From: Rhizopus sp. PT2906
Lineage: Eukaryota; Mucoromycota; Mucoromycetes; Mucorales; Rhizopodaceae
Assembly: GCA_025529335.1 (NCBI GenBank)
Contig: JAMYHX010000129.1
Span: 25,589 to 89,588 of the forward strand
Direction of reading: 5' to 3'
DNA: 64,000 nt
How positions within the stretch are numbered: the stretch's first letter is position 1; each line of letters opens with the position of its first letter. Of the stretch, positions 1 through 11,785 are shown piece by piece. A model generated the notes under the pieces. The model did not search any database. It was not told the origin of the DNA and worked only from the letters and a program-made list of their open reading frames with translations. Both the position numbers and the translations under genes were made by a program.

Positions 1-21
1 TGATCACTTTCATCAAGACGA

Positions 22-703
22 ACCGGACCATGAATGAAAACTTATTGCTAGATGTATTACCGAAGAAGACCATTATTCTGCTTTACTTGGGGGCAATCTG
101 GCGCCTACGATCTGACCTGGGAAATTGCAATGGCGGGATATCGATTTTCACTTTACTGACGCAGCTGTAAAATCAACGTGGGTAACTCTATCGGCACGAG
201 CTCTAAAGGAAGGGTCGGTAAAGGTATCGAAACTTGGGCGTACCGAAAATAGCAAAGTGTGCTCTGTTTGTACTTTGTGTGATTACTGTAGCAACACATG
301 AGAGAGTAAACTAGGAATGAGTGAAAATCACACAATATTCGTTAAATGCATCAACCATGAATCGAAAACACCAGCATCAGCTTCCGGTTCGACGATTGTA
401 TTACAGCTTTCGGGTGTAGATACAACAAGATTCAAAGCTCATTCAACACATTCTGCGACAAGTGCCAAAGCCTTTTTAGAAGGAATTGATATAAGAGCGT
501 TGAAAAACCATGCAAACTGGAATCAAAGGTAATAGGCTTTTGAAAGATATTACTTTAAGCCAAGAGAACAGCATGCAGAAGATACCAGAATTGCAAAAGC
601 GATGTTCGAACCAACCACGCCATCAGTCATCACGAAAAAGAGTACCACATCCGAAATCGAATCGGGGTCAATTATGATTGAGATAAGTATATCTCAATTC
701 TAA
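22..703 (+). pseudogene. decayed tyrosine recombinase of a DIRS/Ngaro-type element
   Basis: The translated stretch resembles the catalytic part of the tyrosine recombinases of DIRS/Ngaro retroelements, which integrate the element DNA. An N-terminal piece (about 38-160) reads WRLRSDLG, the usual first-Arg region. After a frameshift, 130-535 continues with DTTRFKAHSTHSAT and KNHANWNQR. Two adjacent stops (TAA TAG) at about 530-535 are followed in the same frame by AFERYYFKPR, where the nucleophilic Tyr normally lies. The usual H-x-x-R box reads H-S-T-H, so the second catalytic Arg is lost. With one frameshift, at least two stops and a missing catalytic residue it is a dead relic. No reverse transcriptase or terminal repeats are visible in the window. 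A Crypton-type recombinase is the main alternative. Confidence 0.6.
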
Positions 704-1722
704 AATTGACGGAGAGGAGACTGAGGATGTGGTATGGCCTGACCATGGTATAGAGAGAGTTCTTTTAAACACACATCCATATATTCTTAAAAAATCAATA
801 TGCTTGCTATCAGAAAGTAGTAAGGATATAGATTTAGAAATTATTATTATTATATTGCTGGAAATAAAGCGCGGCAAGGAAAGTCTATTGCCACATCCGA
901 AGTCTCCTCTGCGTCAACTTTAGAGTTATCAGTGATTAAGTCTGCCGCATTAAATAAGTACATCTGGTTATTGTGAGAATTCTTTTGGTTGCCATTACTC
1001 AATTACAGTAAGATATTAAAAATTATCAAAAGTTGTTGATCAAAATAACAATACGATGACATCTTCGTATACCTTTATATAAATAATACTTTTCATTTTT
1101 TTATGTTTGTCATAACAGAAAAAGGAGTAGTAAAATGTGCATATTGATGACAGTTGCATGTCAATCCAGGATATTACTCATTGGCTCTTTCATAGTTCAT
1201 CTCATTTTTAAACTCTTTTAAATAGCAAAGATGGAGAACTACTTTATTTGTCAAACTTTCTTTTTCAATTGGTCGTAGAGTCATCTTCTTGGTTCATTCT
1301 TTGTCTTGGGCACAAAAACCCAATAGAGTTTATTTATAAGTCACGCACCAAAGGCAAACTCCAGTAAAGAAATTATTTTGGAAAAGCCGAGTTAAATGAA
1401 GAACAGGAAAAAAGGTAGCAGCAGGCTATCAGAGGGTAAGCGGTTGCCCATTGAGCTAATCGTTAGCCGTGGAGAAGAAAATGTTGATATTGAGGAGTCT
1501 ACTCTTATTGCCCTATTTAATGGTATTCTTTACCAACGAGTAAAGCCTATAAGGAAGCAAAGAATTAGACGACAAGTAATAAGCTTATCGTTGATATCAG
1601 TGATAAGCAAAACTACTAATAAACCACGTAAAGACTATAATAAAACAAGGACAGAGTCACTGATTTATTCAATACATATTGATTATATGATAGCAGAGAA
1701 TCTCTAGCAAAAACCTCTACTT
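704..1722. other. gene-poor stretch
   Basis: AT-rich sequence between the recombinase relic and the secreted-protein gene. It holds one 103-aa open frame (1396-1707, plus), Lys/Arg-rich and without a recognisable motif, which I do not call a gene. Confidence 0.4.
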
Positions 1723-2187
1723 TTATTTTTCATATTTTGCAGGATTCTCTGGAGCTTCAATGACTTCACACCAGACGTCATGGTTAACCGTGAAACAAGC
1801 AGAATAATGTTTGTCACCATAAGTGTAAGATAAAGTGGACGTTTGAGGAGGTTGTCCCTTAACTGGATAATCTGCTTGGCAGAATACTTCACCTGAAGCA
1901 TTGAAGCAGGAATTACCAAGATCACGCTTTGACGTAGCGCCAACGTCTTTCGTGCACCAATACCAACAACTGGGTTGCTTGAAGCATTCTTGATGAGCAT
2001 CGCGCTTGGTAAGTCCAACAGTTTGTTGAGAGTGATCTTGTCCAACTTTACAGAATGTTGATCCAGTGCTAACAGAAGCGCATTCAGCATACTTGACACC
2101 ATTGATAGTTTTGGGTCCAGGGTTTACTACCGCGACAGTAGATTGGACAACGAGACCGAGAGCAAGAGCGAATAATCCGATGTACAT
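1723..2187 (-). CDS. small secreted cysteine-rich protein
   Basis: Intronless 154-aa open frame starting at the ATG at 2187. Residues 1-19 (MYIGLFALALGLVVQSTVA) form a typical signal peptide ending in a hydrophobic core and VA. The mature part has nine cysteines. Three pairs share a similar spacing, C-x9-C near the N-terminus and C-x8-C twice later, each ending in an aromatic or hydrophobic residue before the second Cys (TFC, VFC, VWC). This suggests a repeated disulfide module. A central CWYWC motif adds two more cysteines. A TATA-like box lies about 58 nt upstream of the start, consistent with a real, regulated gene. I do not recognise the family. Size, signal peptide and Cys content fit a secreted effector-like or cell-wall protein, but that is inference. 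Confidence 0.7.
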   Translation of the reverse strand: MYIGLFALALGLVVQSTVAVVNPGPKTINGVKYAECASVSTGSTFCKVGQDHSQQTVGLTKRDAHQECFKQPSCWYWCTKDVGATSKRDLGNSCFNASGEVFCQADYPVKGQPPQTSTLSYTYGDKHYSACFTVNHDVWCEVIEAPENPAKYEK

Positions 2188-3230
2188 GATGAGAAGTCTT
2201 GAAGAACAATGACAGTTTTAAAATCCTGCTGACAGGTTCCTCAACTTTTATATATTCCAGGGATTCTGATCCTTGGTTGTCATGGGACTTCGTATCAGAA
2301 AAATCCGTAAAACTGGTTCCTATATTAGTCCGTTTATGACCAATAAGGAGATATCGTGGTTTACTTTTTTCTTGTTGAGCAATGACTACCATGGTATTTA
2401 TGATTAGATTATCACAAGATCCGATCGCGTATTTCGATACTCTGTTTTCAGTGAACTAACTTTACTATGAGATGGTCTCTTTATATGTAAACCGTATTCA
2501 TAAAACTTGATGAAACATGATATGGCTCTTTAGAAGAGATTTGCCTTAATTTCGGTTGTCTTACGCGAAAGTCCGAGGTACGCGTTTGGTACCGTACGGG
2601 GTTGCTAATTTATGAGAATATTCCGAAGGTGAAAGGATAATATTACATCTTGCAAGGTGTGTGTTTTCAATGTGGCGAATGTACCTTGGGATTAATTTGC
2701 CCCGTACCTCTTTAGGTTACACTCTTATCTTGTGCGAATTTTGTTTTCATAGCATAAAAGAACGTTTATATTGTGGTTGATTTGCGAATGCGAATTTGTG
2801 CGACTAAAGTCAGGAACCAATTGTAACAAATGCACCTTTGATTTTACAACCACTGGTATCACGTTGTATCGTAGTCTATGATCTGAATAATCTTCAAGGA
2901 CGTGTCATCTTGGCAAATTCTGATTAGGCAAAAAAAAAGTGGTTAATGATTGTATTGTTCGCTTATGGTGTATTAACAAACACAGAAAACTAAGGATAAG
3001 TGACGAAACAAGAGGACGAACATTGCTAGGAAAGCGCATTTTGATGGCCATTGCCCTGAGCTGACTTTAATACTACAATTATAAACCTTATAATGGTGGC
3101 TAACCACTGTGCCACCCTGAGCTTTACACACACATATAAATTGCATTTATATATAAAAGAAAACAGATATCCTGGACGGCAAATTGTGTCCGACTCAAAC
3201 ACAAGGCGTTACATTCTTTTTTTGTACACA
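2188..3230. other. divergent intergenic region
   Basis: Upstream regions of the secreted-protein gene (minus) and the kinesin gene (plus). No open frame with coding character was seen. In-frame codons upstream of the kinesin ATG (from 3093) extend the reading frame, but they read as low-complexity 5' leader rather than protein. Confidence 0.45.
2245..2254 (-). promoter_or_regulatory. TATA-like box of the secreted cysteine-rich gene
   Basis: TATATAAAAG on the minus strand, 58 nt upstream of the start codon at 2187. It gives a plausible 30-nt distance to a start site near 2215-2220. Inferred from position and consensus only. Confidence 0.45.
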
Positions 3231-4510
3231 ATGGCTTACCGTCTACCTCTAACTGAACAGAGATATCTCAAATGTGTCGACTACTTCAAAAAAGCGATAG
3301 AAAACCATGACGAAAAGGTGAAGCGTTCAACACCCAAACCCAATACTAGCACCAACCAAAATATCCATGCCCTTTTGCGTACTCGTCCTTTGCAACCTTT
3401 CGAAATTGATAAAGGTCATTGCAGTGTGATATCTCAACATGGTCACCGCACATATATCCATGAACCGTACTTTAAAGTACTTAGTAATCCAGGTATTAGA
3501 TCTCACGCAATGGATGTCGACCACTCTTTTGGTCCGGAACATGACAACCAATTTGTATATGATGCAATTTCCGAGCAACTGAATGAGTCCATCAGAAGCA
3601 ATGGCTTGATTACAATATTGGCTTATGGGCAAACTGGTTCTGGAAAGACGTTTACTATAACTGGTCTCTTGGACATGATCTTTTCTGATATTTTGACTAC
3701 TCAGAATGATGGAGGTTTTGAGATATATTGCTCCTCATTTGAAATCTTTGGGAATGAGTTGAAAGATCTTTTAGATGAAACCTCAACAGTCCAAATTCGC
3801 GAAGCAATGACGGGTCAGGTGAATACAACTGGCTGCAAGGAGGTCAAGGTCGCGTCTATGGAAGATTACATGCTCTTCAAGACAAACACTGAAACTAACC
3901 GTCGTACAGCAAAAACCCTAAAGAATGACCATTCCAGTCGCTCGCATGCTGTGTATAATCTTCGTATTTGTCAAAATCAAGAAAACTCGGCAAATGGTGG
4001 AGTTATAATGCTTGTTGACTTGGCTGGCTCTGAAAGAAATGCTGATTCAACTGCGCATGACAGTCAGCTCATAAAAGAAACTCGTATCACCAACACGTCC
4101 CTGATGGTTCTCAAAGATTGTTTGCGAAAAGCATACGAAAGGACATTATATCCAAAAAAGCATGTTCACATACCCTATCGATCATCCAAATTGACCCTTT
4201 TACTTAAAGGTTTGGGTGACAAATCAATATGTTTAATCTGAAGCTAAATCAAGTCATAGGTGTGTTTAGTCCAGAACCAGATCGTCTTGCAAAGACATAT
4301 GTGATCGCTACTCTATCTCCAAGTATAATGGATGTCAGTCATTCGCTCAACACTGCTCGTTATGCAGCAACGATCATTGAGACAAAGAAGCCACTGACGA
4401 AGAATAATGACAAGAAGAAAATTGCTTCTGATGGCCTGTTCAAGAACGAGAAAGAGGAAACTCCCCTAGATATTTCTGAACAAGAGCGTGAAAACATTGT
4501 GAAAGCCTGA
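3231..4510 (+). CDS. motor-only kinesin, kinesin-13-like
   Basis: Microtubule motor ATPase. Exons 3231-4209 and 4260-4510 give 409 aa. The 50-nt intron has an atypical GTTTGG donor, but splicing restores a clean motor: LLKGVFSPEPDRLAKTYVIA. Visible motor elements are the P-loop GQTGSGKT (about residues 133-140), switch I NDHSSRSH, switch II VDLAGSER, and the ATLSP...LNTARYA end of the core. The HEPYFKV loop matches the class-specific HEPKLKVD loop of kinesin-13 depolymerases, but the conserved Asp is Leu. The protein has almost no N-terminal neck or C-terminal stalk, unlike the roughly 600-700-aa usual members, so it looks reduced to the motor. The start at 3231 fits the beginning of folded-looking sequence; an upstream in-frame start is possible. 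It may be a lineage-specific duplicate with altered function. Confidence 0.8.
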
Positions 4511-4561
4511 GAATATTGATTTTACAAATTTAATACCTACAATAAGTGAACGTGTATTTAT

Positions 4562-4567
4562 AATAAA
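4562..4567 (+). terminator. AATAAA polyadenylation signal of the kinesin gene
   Basis: AATAAA lies 52 nt after the kinesin stop codon on the same strand, a typical position for 3' end formation. Confidence 0.45.
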
Positions 4568-4885
4568 GTTTTATTTCGCTAACCAGCTTAACTCTTTTGA
4601 TCCATTATGTCCAAGCTTGATGGTACCTTGCTTGGGAAGGTAAAGGTGCAAAGCCCAAAGCGAGACAGAAAGTAGGAGAAGTGCATGAAAAAGTAGAACG
4701 GGCATCTGTTGCGGATACTTAAGGATTATAGCAATAAACATAGAACAATTATAATCATGTTAAGTACTGTATTTTTATTAATTATTGACATTAATTTTAT
4801 AAAATGTTGTCATAAAATAAAAAAATTATTTGCGTAAAAAGACGACAAAGAAAAATATGTTTGAATAAAACGACATCATGTCAAA

Positions 4886-4902
4886 AGAGAGAGAGAGAGA
4901 GA
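4886..4902. repeat. AG dinucleotide microsatellite
   Basis: Uninterrupted AG repeat of about 8 units in the gene-free stretch 4511-5286, which otherwise is AT-rich and shows no coding frame. Confidence 0.8.
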
Positions 4903-5286
4903 TAATGAGTTTATATGTAGAAAAAGAGAGAAAAAGTATGTTAGTATTAGAGCACATATCCTAATATTAGTTTTACTTACCACCGAAGTGCATTCTGGGG
5001 AGAGTAGCGATAACTACCCAGGATAGTTTAAACAAAAAAAAAGGAACGGAGGACAGGATACCTGGAACAAAGAAATCGTATCAAACGAGAGCAATCTGCC
5101 TCGTAACCATTCAAGAATATGCATTGCCAAATATGACTACATGTTCTTCTGATTTCATGGAAAGACCGAATAAAGAATTTAAACTTTTACAAACAGACTA
5201 GTATTGAATTAATTTCAACTCCAAGACAGCCCACCTGTTAATATTGCGAAAATATTCTTGGCGACGACGAACTTACATTTCATGCA

Positions 5287-5363
5287 ACATGAATTTTGTT
5301 CTCACCATGGGTGTATTTATTTTCGATCACAGGCGAATTTACTTTCCGGAAAGAGTGTATAAC
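5287..5363 (+). repeat. 77-nt dispersed repeat, copy 1
   Basis: These 77 nt occur again, inverted, at the right end of the window (63924-64000) with a single G/A difference. The copy diverges sharply after position 5363. The other copy runs to the window edge, so the true unit may be longer. It probably marks a fragment of a mobile element, though no element protein is recognisable here. Confidence 0.8.
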
Positions 5364-5534
5364 CTCTATTTTGTCTCGCCTTTACTTTTAAAGTCTTGTT
5401 ATATGCTTGAAATATAAGCAATACAGCATTCTTCACAATGAAAAAAATGATTGGATAAAATGTATTTATGAGTATTATCGCTATAAGGTCGCTGATTTTT
5501 ATTTAATCATACAACTCTTTTAGGACAAGTTGAA

Positions 5535-6560
5535 TTATTTTGTCATCTTGTTTCTTTTTTGTGCATTTCCAATAATCAAAACTTCCTCATGCTCTCTGAA
5601 CAATCCTAGGATGCTTTTGAAGATGGTGTCTAAGTGTTTATCGTCTATTTGGGATACAATTATTAACACTTCATCACGTTTAATGGTTGCATCCCAACCA
5701 AATCTGAATACTTTCGTTGCAATCGTTCTAAACAAAAGTGAAGAAAGTCTGCTTTGTGGGAAAGAATAATTTTCTCGCCTAGTCGTACTCATAACCGCAG
5801 CAGGTCTCCAAGGTGAAAAGCCTCTAGTTGATAGAGCAATGTGATAAATTTTTGTGTGCAAAATTATCTTGTGAAATCAATGTCCAAATGGTTGTAGGTT
5901 GAAACGAAGGGTGCTAAGCTATTGATAACGATGCCCTACATTTTGAGTAGGTTGATAAGCAATCAAGCTTGCTTCGTACTTGCCTAAGTTGATTAAGAAC
6001 TGGCATCACTTGACATTCGTTGATATCAGGATTTTCAATCATCTCGGTTATAAATTATATCGAGCTGTTGTCCAAAAATACTCTTGATTCGTTGGACGGT
6101 GTGAAATGTGTTGTTGAAGGACCAATGTTACATGAATTAGCATCAAGACGCATGCTGGATGTAACCAGAAAATTACACACACGAGTTCCAAGCACAAGTT
6201 TTTTACCATCTGGCGAGTCCAATAAACAAATCCGTATATGTCCATAGATTCCTGGTTCTGTTGGAAAAGAAGACTTTGTTGGTGAACGTTCAGAATGAGC
6301 ATCAAGTAAAGGGTCACGTGCATACGGTTCTACAGTATTCACTAACATTGATATTTGTTTTTCAATAATAATTGCTCCAGCTAACAATTGTGAACCACAA
6401 AATCGTAGCTGTGGGTATTCTAACCAGTCTTGATTGAGTCTGTGTACATGTTTTTGAGATAATTCGATATGGCAAGTAGTGGAAAGGTTTCTAGATGCTT
6501 TACTAATGTAATTTTTCTTATGGTTTGTAGAGGTTGTTGTTAATATAGAAAGTTTTCTTG
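5535..6560 (-). pseudogene. unidentified minus-strand coding relic
   Basis: Two stretches look protein-coding but sit in different frames with stops between them. From about 6540 to 6055 the frame reads through CGSQLLAGAIIIEKQ, YGHIRICLLDSPDGKKL and a stop at 6055. From 5861 to 5535 another frame reads GFSPWRPAAVMSTTRRENY and KVFRFGWDATIKRDEVLIIV. The region between also shows short coding-like runs, such as NPDINECQVMPVLNQLRQ. I do not recognise the protein. The pattern fits an old gene or element protein broken by frameshifts. An unannotated multi-intron gene cannot be excluded, but no clean set of splice sites joins the pieces. Confidence 0.35.
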
Positions 6561-7640
6561 AGATTTATAAGTTTAGGTGCTTGAAGTGACCACCAGATCT
6601 TTTAAAGTTGATCAAACTGAAAAGTGTAAAGTAAGTTAAAATATAAAAAGAGATCAGGAACTTTTATAACAAAAGTTATGTCCTGTTTATAAAGAATAAA
6701 AGGGAAGTTGGTTGCTTGATTATCTTGGTAATAATTCAATGATCTTTATTTTCAACAAAATGGTTTCATCCTTTTATATTATTCATAATACTTCTTGGAT
6801 AAACTCAATCCACTTTACCGAAAAAGGTCTTGATCCGAGAATTTTCATATTTCCGAAAAGTTTCGGAAGTCAACATGAGTCGAAAGGCGACTCATGTCAG
6901 ATTCCTCTATATCATTTGATGTAGTGTAATTTTATTGAACTGGTTCGCTACACTAAAAAAAAAAAAAAGAAGATTGTCAATTCACAGCGTGAAGGTGACT
7001 GTTGGCAACACTTGTACCTTGTCTTATGAGCCTGTAAATTCAAATATGGCGTGTAACGATTGTCATTTATATAAGGTCATATATATTTTAATAAACACCC
7101 TCTTGTGAAGATTGACACATGTACTAATAAATGATAAATGAATAAAAGATATTTAGTTAGACAGTGTTTCTTTGGTTGTCTTGAATTTGTTCTTATCTCG
7201 ATATTTGAGATCACCAATCAAACAAAAGCTTTCTTGGCTTATTCTTTGTTGTAATAGCTTAATTAAACTGTAAAACTTGATCTCCAACTTGCCTATTTGA
7301 AGTTTTTGAGAATAGGCCAAATTTTCATAGCTGATAAGCCTGACTGACAACTTAGTCCAAACTCTTCCGCCAAATTGGTTTCATTGTGACACGAATAATG
7401 AATTTTGATCTAGAAGGAGACAGTCTAAATTTGATAGAGAACTATTGATCAATAAAGAACCAAGGTCATTCACGTGTAACTATGATATATTTGTATTTTT
7501 CATTATTTAGCTTATTTTCTAGTGCATGCAGCGTTCGTCTTTTTTTCTACATGCGACAGAAGAAGTCCCAAAGAGTTTATTATGATCCTTCTACATCCCT
7601 TAACCACAAGTTACCCACATGGCGTTCAAGAGGCTAAAGG
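6561..7640. other. gene-poor stretch before the Fanzor relic
   Basis: AT-rich, with a poly-A run near 6955-6969. Its right part (about 7440-7540) is similar to the dispersed repeats at 42.4 and 58.6 kb: the shared core is CACGTGTAA-TATGAT, and the segment AGCTTATTTTCT is shared with the 42.5-kb copy. No supported gene. Confidence 0.4.
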
Positions 7641-10600
7641 AGGCCACGTGAAGAGACTAAATTTAATCAATCTGCAGCAAAAAGACGTAGACCAAATGAA
7701 CAGAGAGAAGACGAATTGATGGAAGCTTTGCAGCAGCAATTTGAAGAAACACTTAGTCTTCGGATTCAAACATGTTTAGAGAAAGGCGATGATCTTGAAC
7801 AGCTGAAGGAAAGCTGTTTGAATGAGGTATATACAAATAGTATGGCTGCCACTATTCGTAATTTACTCATATTTACTGCATAGAAACGTCTTCCCAGAGG
7901 TGTCGTAACAGGCTCTGAAAAGCGAATTAATGCAAAGGCCGCGGAACTGGAAAATGTACTTAAGAGAAGAAGAATCTCAAAAAAAAAAAAACATACACTC
8001 TGGACTGACTTTGTTGAAGCCAAGTATGACGAGCTTACTGAAGTTGTTAGATTGAGGTCAGAATCATTAGCTTCTACAGTTTCAATGGCAAAACCTTCTG
8101 AAGAAACTGAGTTGATGAGAACCTGTAGTGCATCGTTGGCTTCCTTAATCAGAAAAGACTTGCCCGAAGGTATTCGAACTGCTTTTTTAGATACTATCGA
8201 GCGTACTTTGATTTCTGCAACAGACTATGTCGTGGAATACAGTATGCGGGTGCGACAGCTTTTGCTACTATTAAGAACTATGAAGTTTGTTATTACTAGA
8301 AATGACGATGTGGTTTTACAGGAAACAGCAGGCAGAAACATCCGTGATATTCTTCCATCAGATTTTCAAATTGATGGTGATGCCTTTAACTTACCCCCCC
8401 ATTGGCAGTAGCATCATGTCCAATAGAAATATGACTCGTCAATTTAACTCTCTGTTTAATGCCAACCACCTGCAATTTAGCCATTCTACTTATTTCGGGT
8501 CCCGTGGTGTCACAGAATCCACCTTGGCAAAGCGTCCATTCCACAATGAATTTACGAAGATACTCTCCAAAACAAGGCAATGTAGACCCGGTGTGGACAC
8601 TTATGTCATGAAAATGGCATTATTGAAATACATGACAAGTTTCAAAAACATGTGATCAATTAAGGGAAGGATGAATAAGTTGTTTCACCGTTTGATCAAT
8701 ACTTTATTGAAAATTCACTTGGCACCAATGCGAGAAAAAAAAATATAAAAGATTCATAGACAAAAAAATAACACAAGCACAATCAAGAAGGGAACAAGAA
8801 GAGCGAAGACATATTCATACGAATATCCCTTACGACAGCATCAGCGCCATTCACTTGTCCAGAAAGAGAAAGAGAAGGCTGTTTCAAAACCAACGAAAAC
8901 GTAAAGATTACTATCTTCACAAAGCAGAAATCGATACTGAGCATACGGAAAAGTGGACAACAAAAGCTGCAAAGTGTGAACAGAGAATCGACACATACAA
9001 ACAGGTACTCCAAAGCGAGGTAATACTTCATATTTATCTTTAGCAACATGACCGAAATGCATTAACTGTAGAGAGCCGCAAAAGATGTCAGGATGCCACA
9101 TAGTCCCACACCAGCTACTGATGACGAGGATGAGGCAGAGATGAGATTAGAGATTGCCGTTGACACGAATCGTATTACCGACGAAGTGGCTACTGTAGTC
9201 AATGAAGTAACTTCTGATAGTACCGATACAACAAGAAGGCGATTGAAAATCTTGGGAGGCGTTATCAAGAGCATGCTGTTCGAGAAGCGTGATAAAGTTA
9301 TCAACGAAGGAGAAGTCAGCAATGCCCTTCCTGGCTCAGAGCAGAAGGAGTTACAAGTCTGTGTGCGAACCATCAATTTCTTAAAGCCATATATACCAGA
9401 GAAAAACAATTACTATACGATGTCACATCAGCTTCCTTTTTTCCTGATGGCCAATGACATTTTACATGCTACAGGATACAGCAAGTTCACTTTAAAATAG
9501 CGCCATATCTAACACATAGCAATTTGAATGCTTTGTAAATTGACGCTCCATCTCTTTTCTCGCTTTTTTGCTCAAAAACTAAGGAGCGTGCTATGAATGT
9601 CTACGACTTCAACGGTGATGTTATAGTCTCAAGACAAGAGGCTACAGAATCAAAGGATGCTATATTTAGCTCCTTCTTTGACTTAATCACGATCAGAAGT
9701 ATATGTAACAACTATGGACTCGAATTTGTTTATAATGTGCTGATGCTGCCTGGTTTGAAGTACGTCCGGTTAACTGGTACTCTGAAGAAGTTAGTTCCGA
9801 CTGAGACCTGTCGCGTCACCAGTAGTCCAACTACTCCTACTCAACGAGCAACAGCGCAAGCTACCTGTCATCTCAAAAATGAGTTAAAAGGGCATCAAGA
9901 CAAAGCACACTCTTTGCAAGCAGAGTTGAGAGAGCTTTTAAAGAACGAAAGAACTATATTCTGCAGAACAATGTCAAAGAACTGAAAAAGAATTGGATAC
10001 ACAGACGTAATGAGCCATTATCTCAGCGAGAAATTCGATTTAATCAGCAGCTATACGAGCAGATACAACAAGCCAAAATGCATAAAGCTGGGCTAAATGC
10101 AAGGATACGTGGTATAAAAGAAAGCATATCAACAGAACGAACAAGAGCTTACCTTAAGCGCAAGCAGCAGACATCAGCAGCAAAGAATACCACAGGCGAA
10201 CAACGTAGTTGTACTATCAATCAGAACGAATTTAAATGCATCGACAAAGTAGAATATATCAAAATAGATAATAATCTATTAGAATCAGATGGCTATTCAT
10301 TTTCAGGTACCAACAATGGTCTGGTCACCATGACAGAAACTGTTGGCTTCAAAATGGATAGATTCAAATTCCACCTTCGCCTTTATAATAAATATTCTGC
10401 TTTACAAGAAGTTTCTGAAGAAGGTAATTTAGTATAGTTCATGCAATTTTGTTAGCGTTATCTAACTATATCAATATATTAGATGAGCAAGAACTTCAGT
10501 CACCAGCATTCATGCGGTTACCTAGGCCGTACAAAGTACATGCAACGAAGGTTGACTACAAAAGTGGCGCGCAAAAAATTCGATGAAACCTTCAGCGTGC

Positions 10601-11785
10601 AAAAAACAGCACTGAAAAAGGTCAACAAACTACTGAAATAGAAGCTTCTCTAAGTCAATCGAATATGTCCCGAGCCAGAGACGTAAACGAACTCAATGAA
10701 GTATACAATACGTACCTTGAATGCAGAGATATTTTGCGTGAGTTCTACTTTTCACCACAACGAGCTAAGCAAAAAAGGATATATGAGTTGCAAAAGCGTA
10801 GATACATCAACAGGCTTTGCTCAGCGGAACGTCGGTATGCAGCATCTGATGTAAAAGGCGTGAGACCTATCATATTTGTTGGTGACCGCAGTCTAAGTAT
10901 AGGCTCACGAATAAAAGGATTCATGCGTTACGGTGGCTACTGGAAACCGAAGAATCACAGTCTTTATACAACTGTATGCATAACCAATGAACATAACACA
11001 TCACAGACGTGCCTTTACTGTTTCAATAAACTATCACATCCAGTACGAACAATTCATCGAAACGGAGCAAATCAACTAAGAACAATTAATGGCGCATTTG
11101 CTTGCGACAACCCAAGTTGTGTCTCTGTCCAAGCAAAAAAAAGCAGCGAAAAGACGGGACACTGTGTCCGCAATGGCAATAGGCTTGTCAGGTCTGGCAA
11201 CACTCCTTTTTGGTACAACCTTCCCACAATTTGATCCGCAAGTCAATCAATCCAACACTGATAAATTTAAAACAAATGCCACTTCTTTCTTTATTGCAAA
11301 CGAAGATAGGCCTGCTGTCGATGACAGTAATACTTCTTGAAAGGTAAGTCTTTTTTGAAAATTTATTAGCTTGTACTGATTGCTTAACAACAACAAATAT
11401 TTATTACTTTGAATATTTGATATTTTGTAAGTGAAATTTTTTCATATCATTGAATGTTTTACTAATTACATCTGTTTGTGTCTCAATTTTGGGACTCGCA
11501 GTTCATTTACCCTATCAGTATTTTCTGCTCTCATTCAGACATTTTGAAATTCTTATTGGACCAACCAGAAATTGTTGTCAAACACTTCATTATAAATAAT
11601 CAGGCTTTTCATGTTCGTAGCGTCAGAACACGTCCTATCTGACAGACAAATACTCTAGCAAACAATGGCGAGCACCTCCAAAAGATAGCACAAGAATAAC
11701 AAGAGAACAAGCAGTGCGTATGCTCTTCTATGTTAAAGATACGCGAATATTGCAGCAGATTTTGGATCACAATATCTCATCATGA
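7640..11785 (+). pseudogene. decayed Fanzor (eukaryotic TnpB-like, RuvC) gene
   Basis: A long, broken coding region whose C-terminal third has the RuvC plus zinc-ribbon signature of Fanzor/TnpB proteins, RNA-guided nucleases carried by eukaryotic mobile elements. Around 10975-11130 it reads ITNEHNTSQTCLYCF, then GAFACDNPSC, giving a C-x2-C...C-x4-C ribbon. It then continues in a shifted frame as RRDTVSAMAIGLSG, matching the RuvC-III region. The shift lies in an A8 run near 11132-11139. A probable RuvC-I region is SGTNNGLVTMTETV (about 10304-10345), with Asn where the catalytic Asp is expected. Intact introns remain, for example 7827-7883 and 9019-9071. The N-terminal part (7640-9500) is long and charged, with no recognised domain. 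Stops and frameshifts occur near 8390, 9500-9590, 9985 and 10438. A coding-like tail ends at 11785. Confidence 0.6.

Noticed and set aside
1396..1707. 103-aa basic open frame
   Set aside because: No motif, ordinary composition for a chance frame, no supporting promoter or neighbour.
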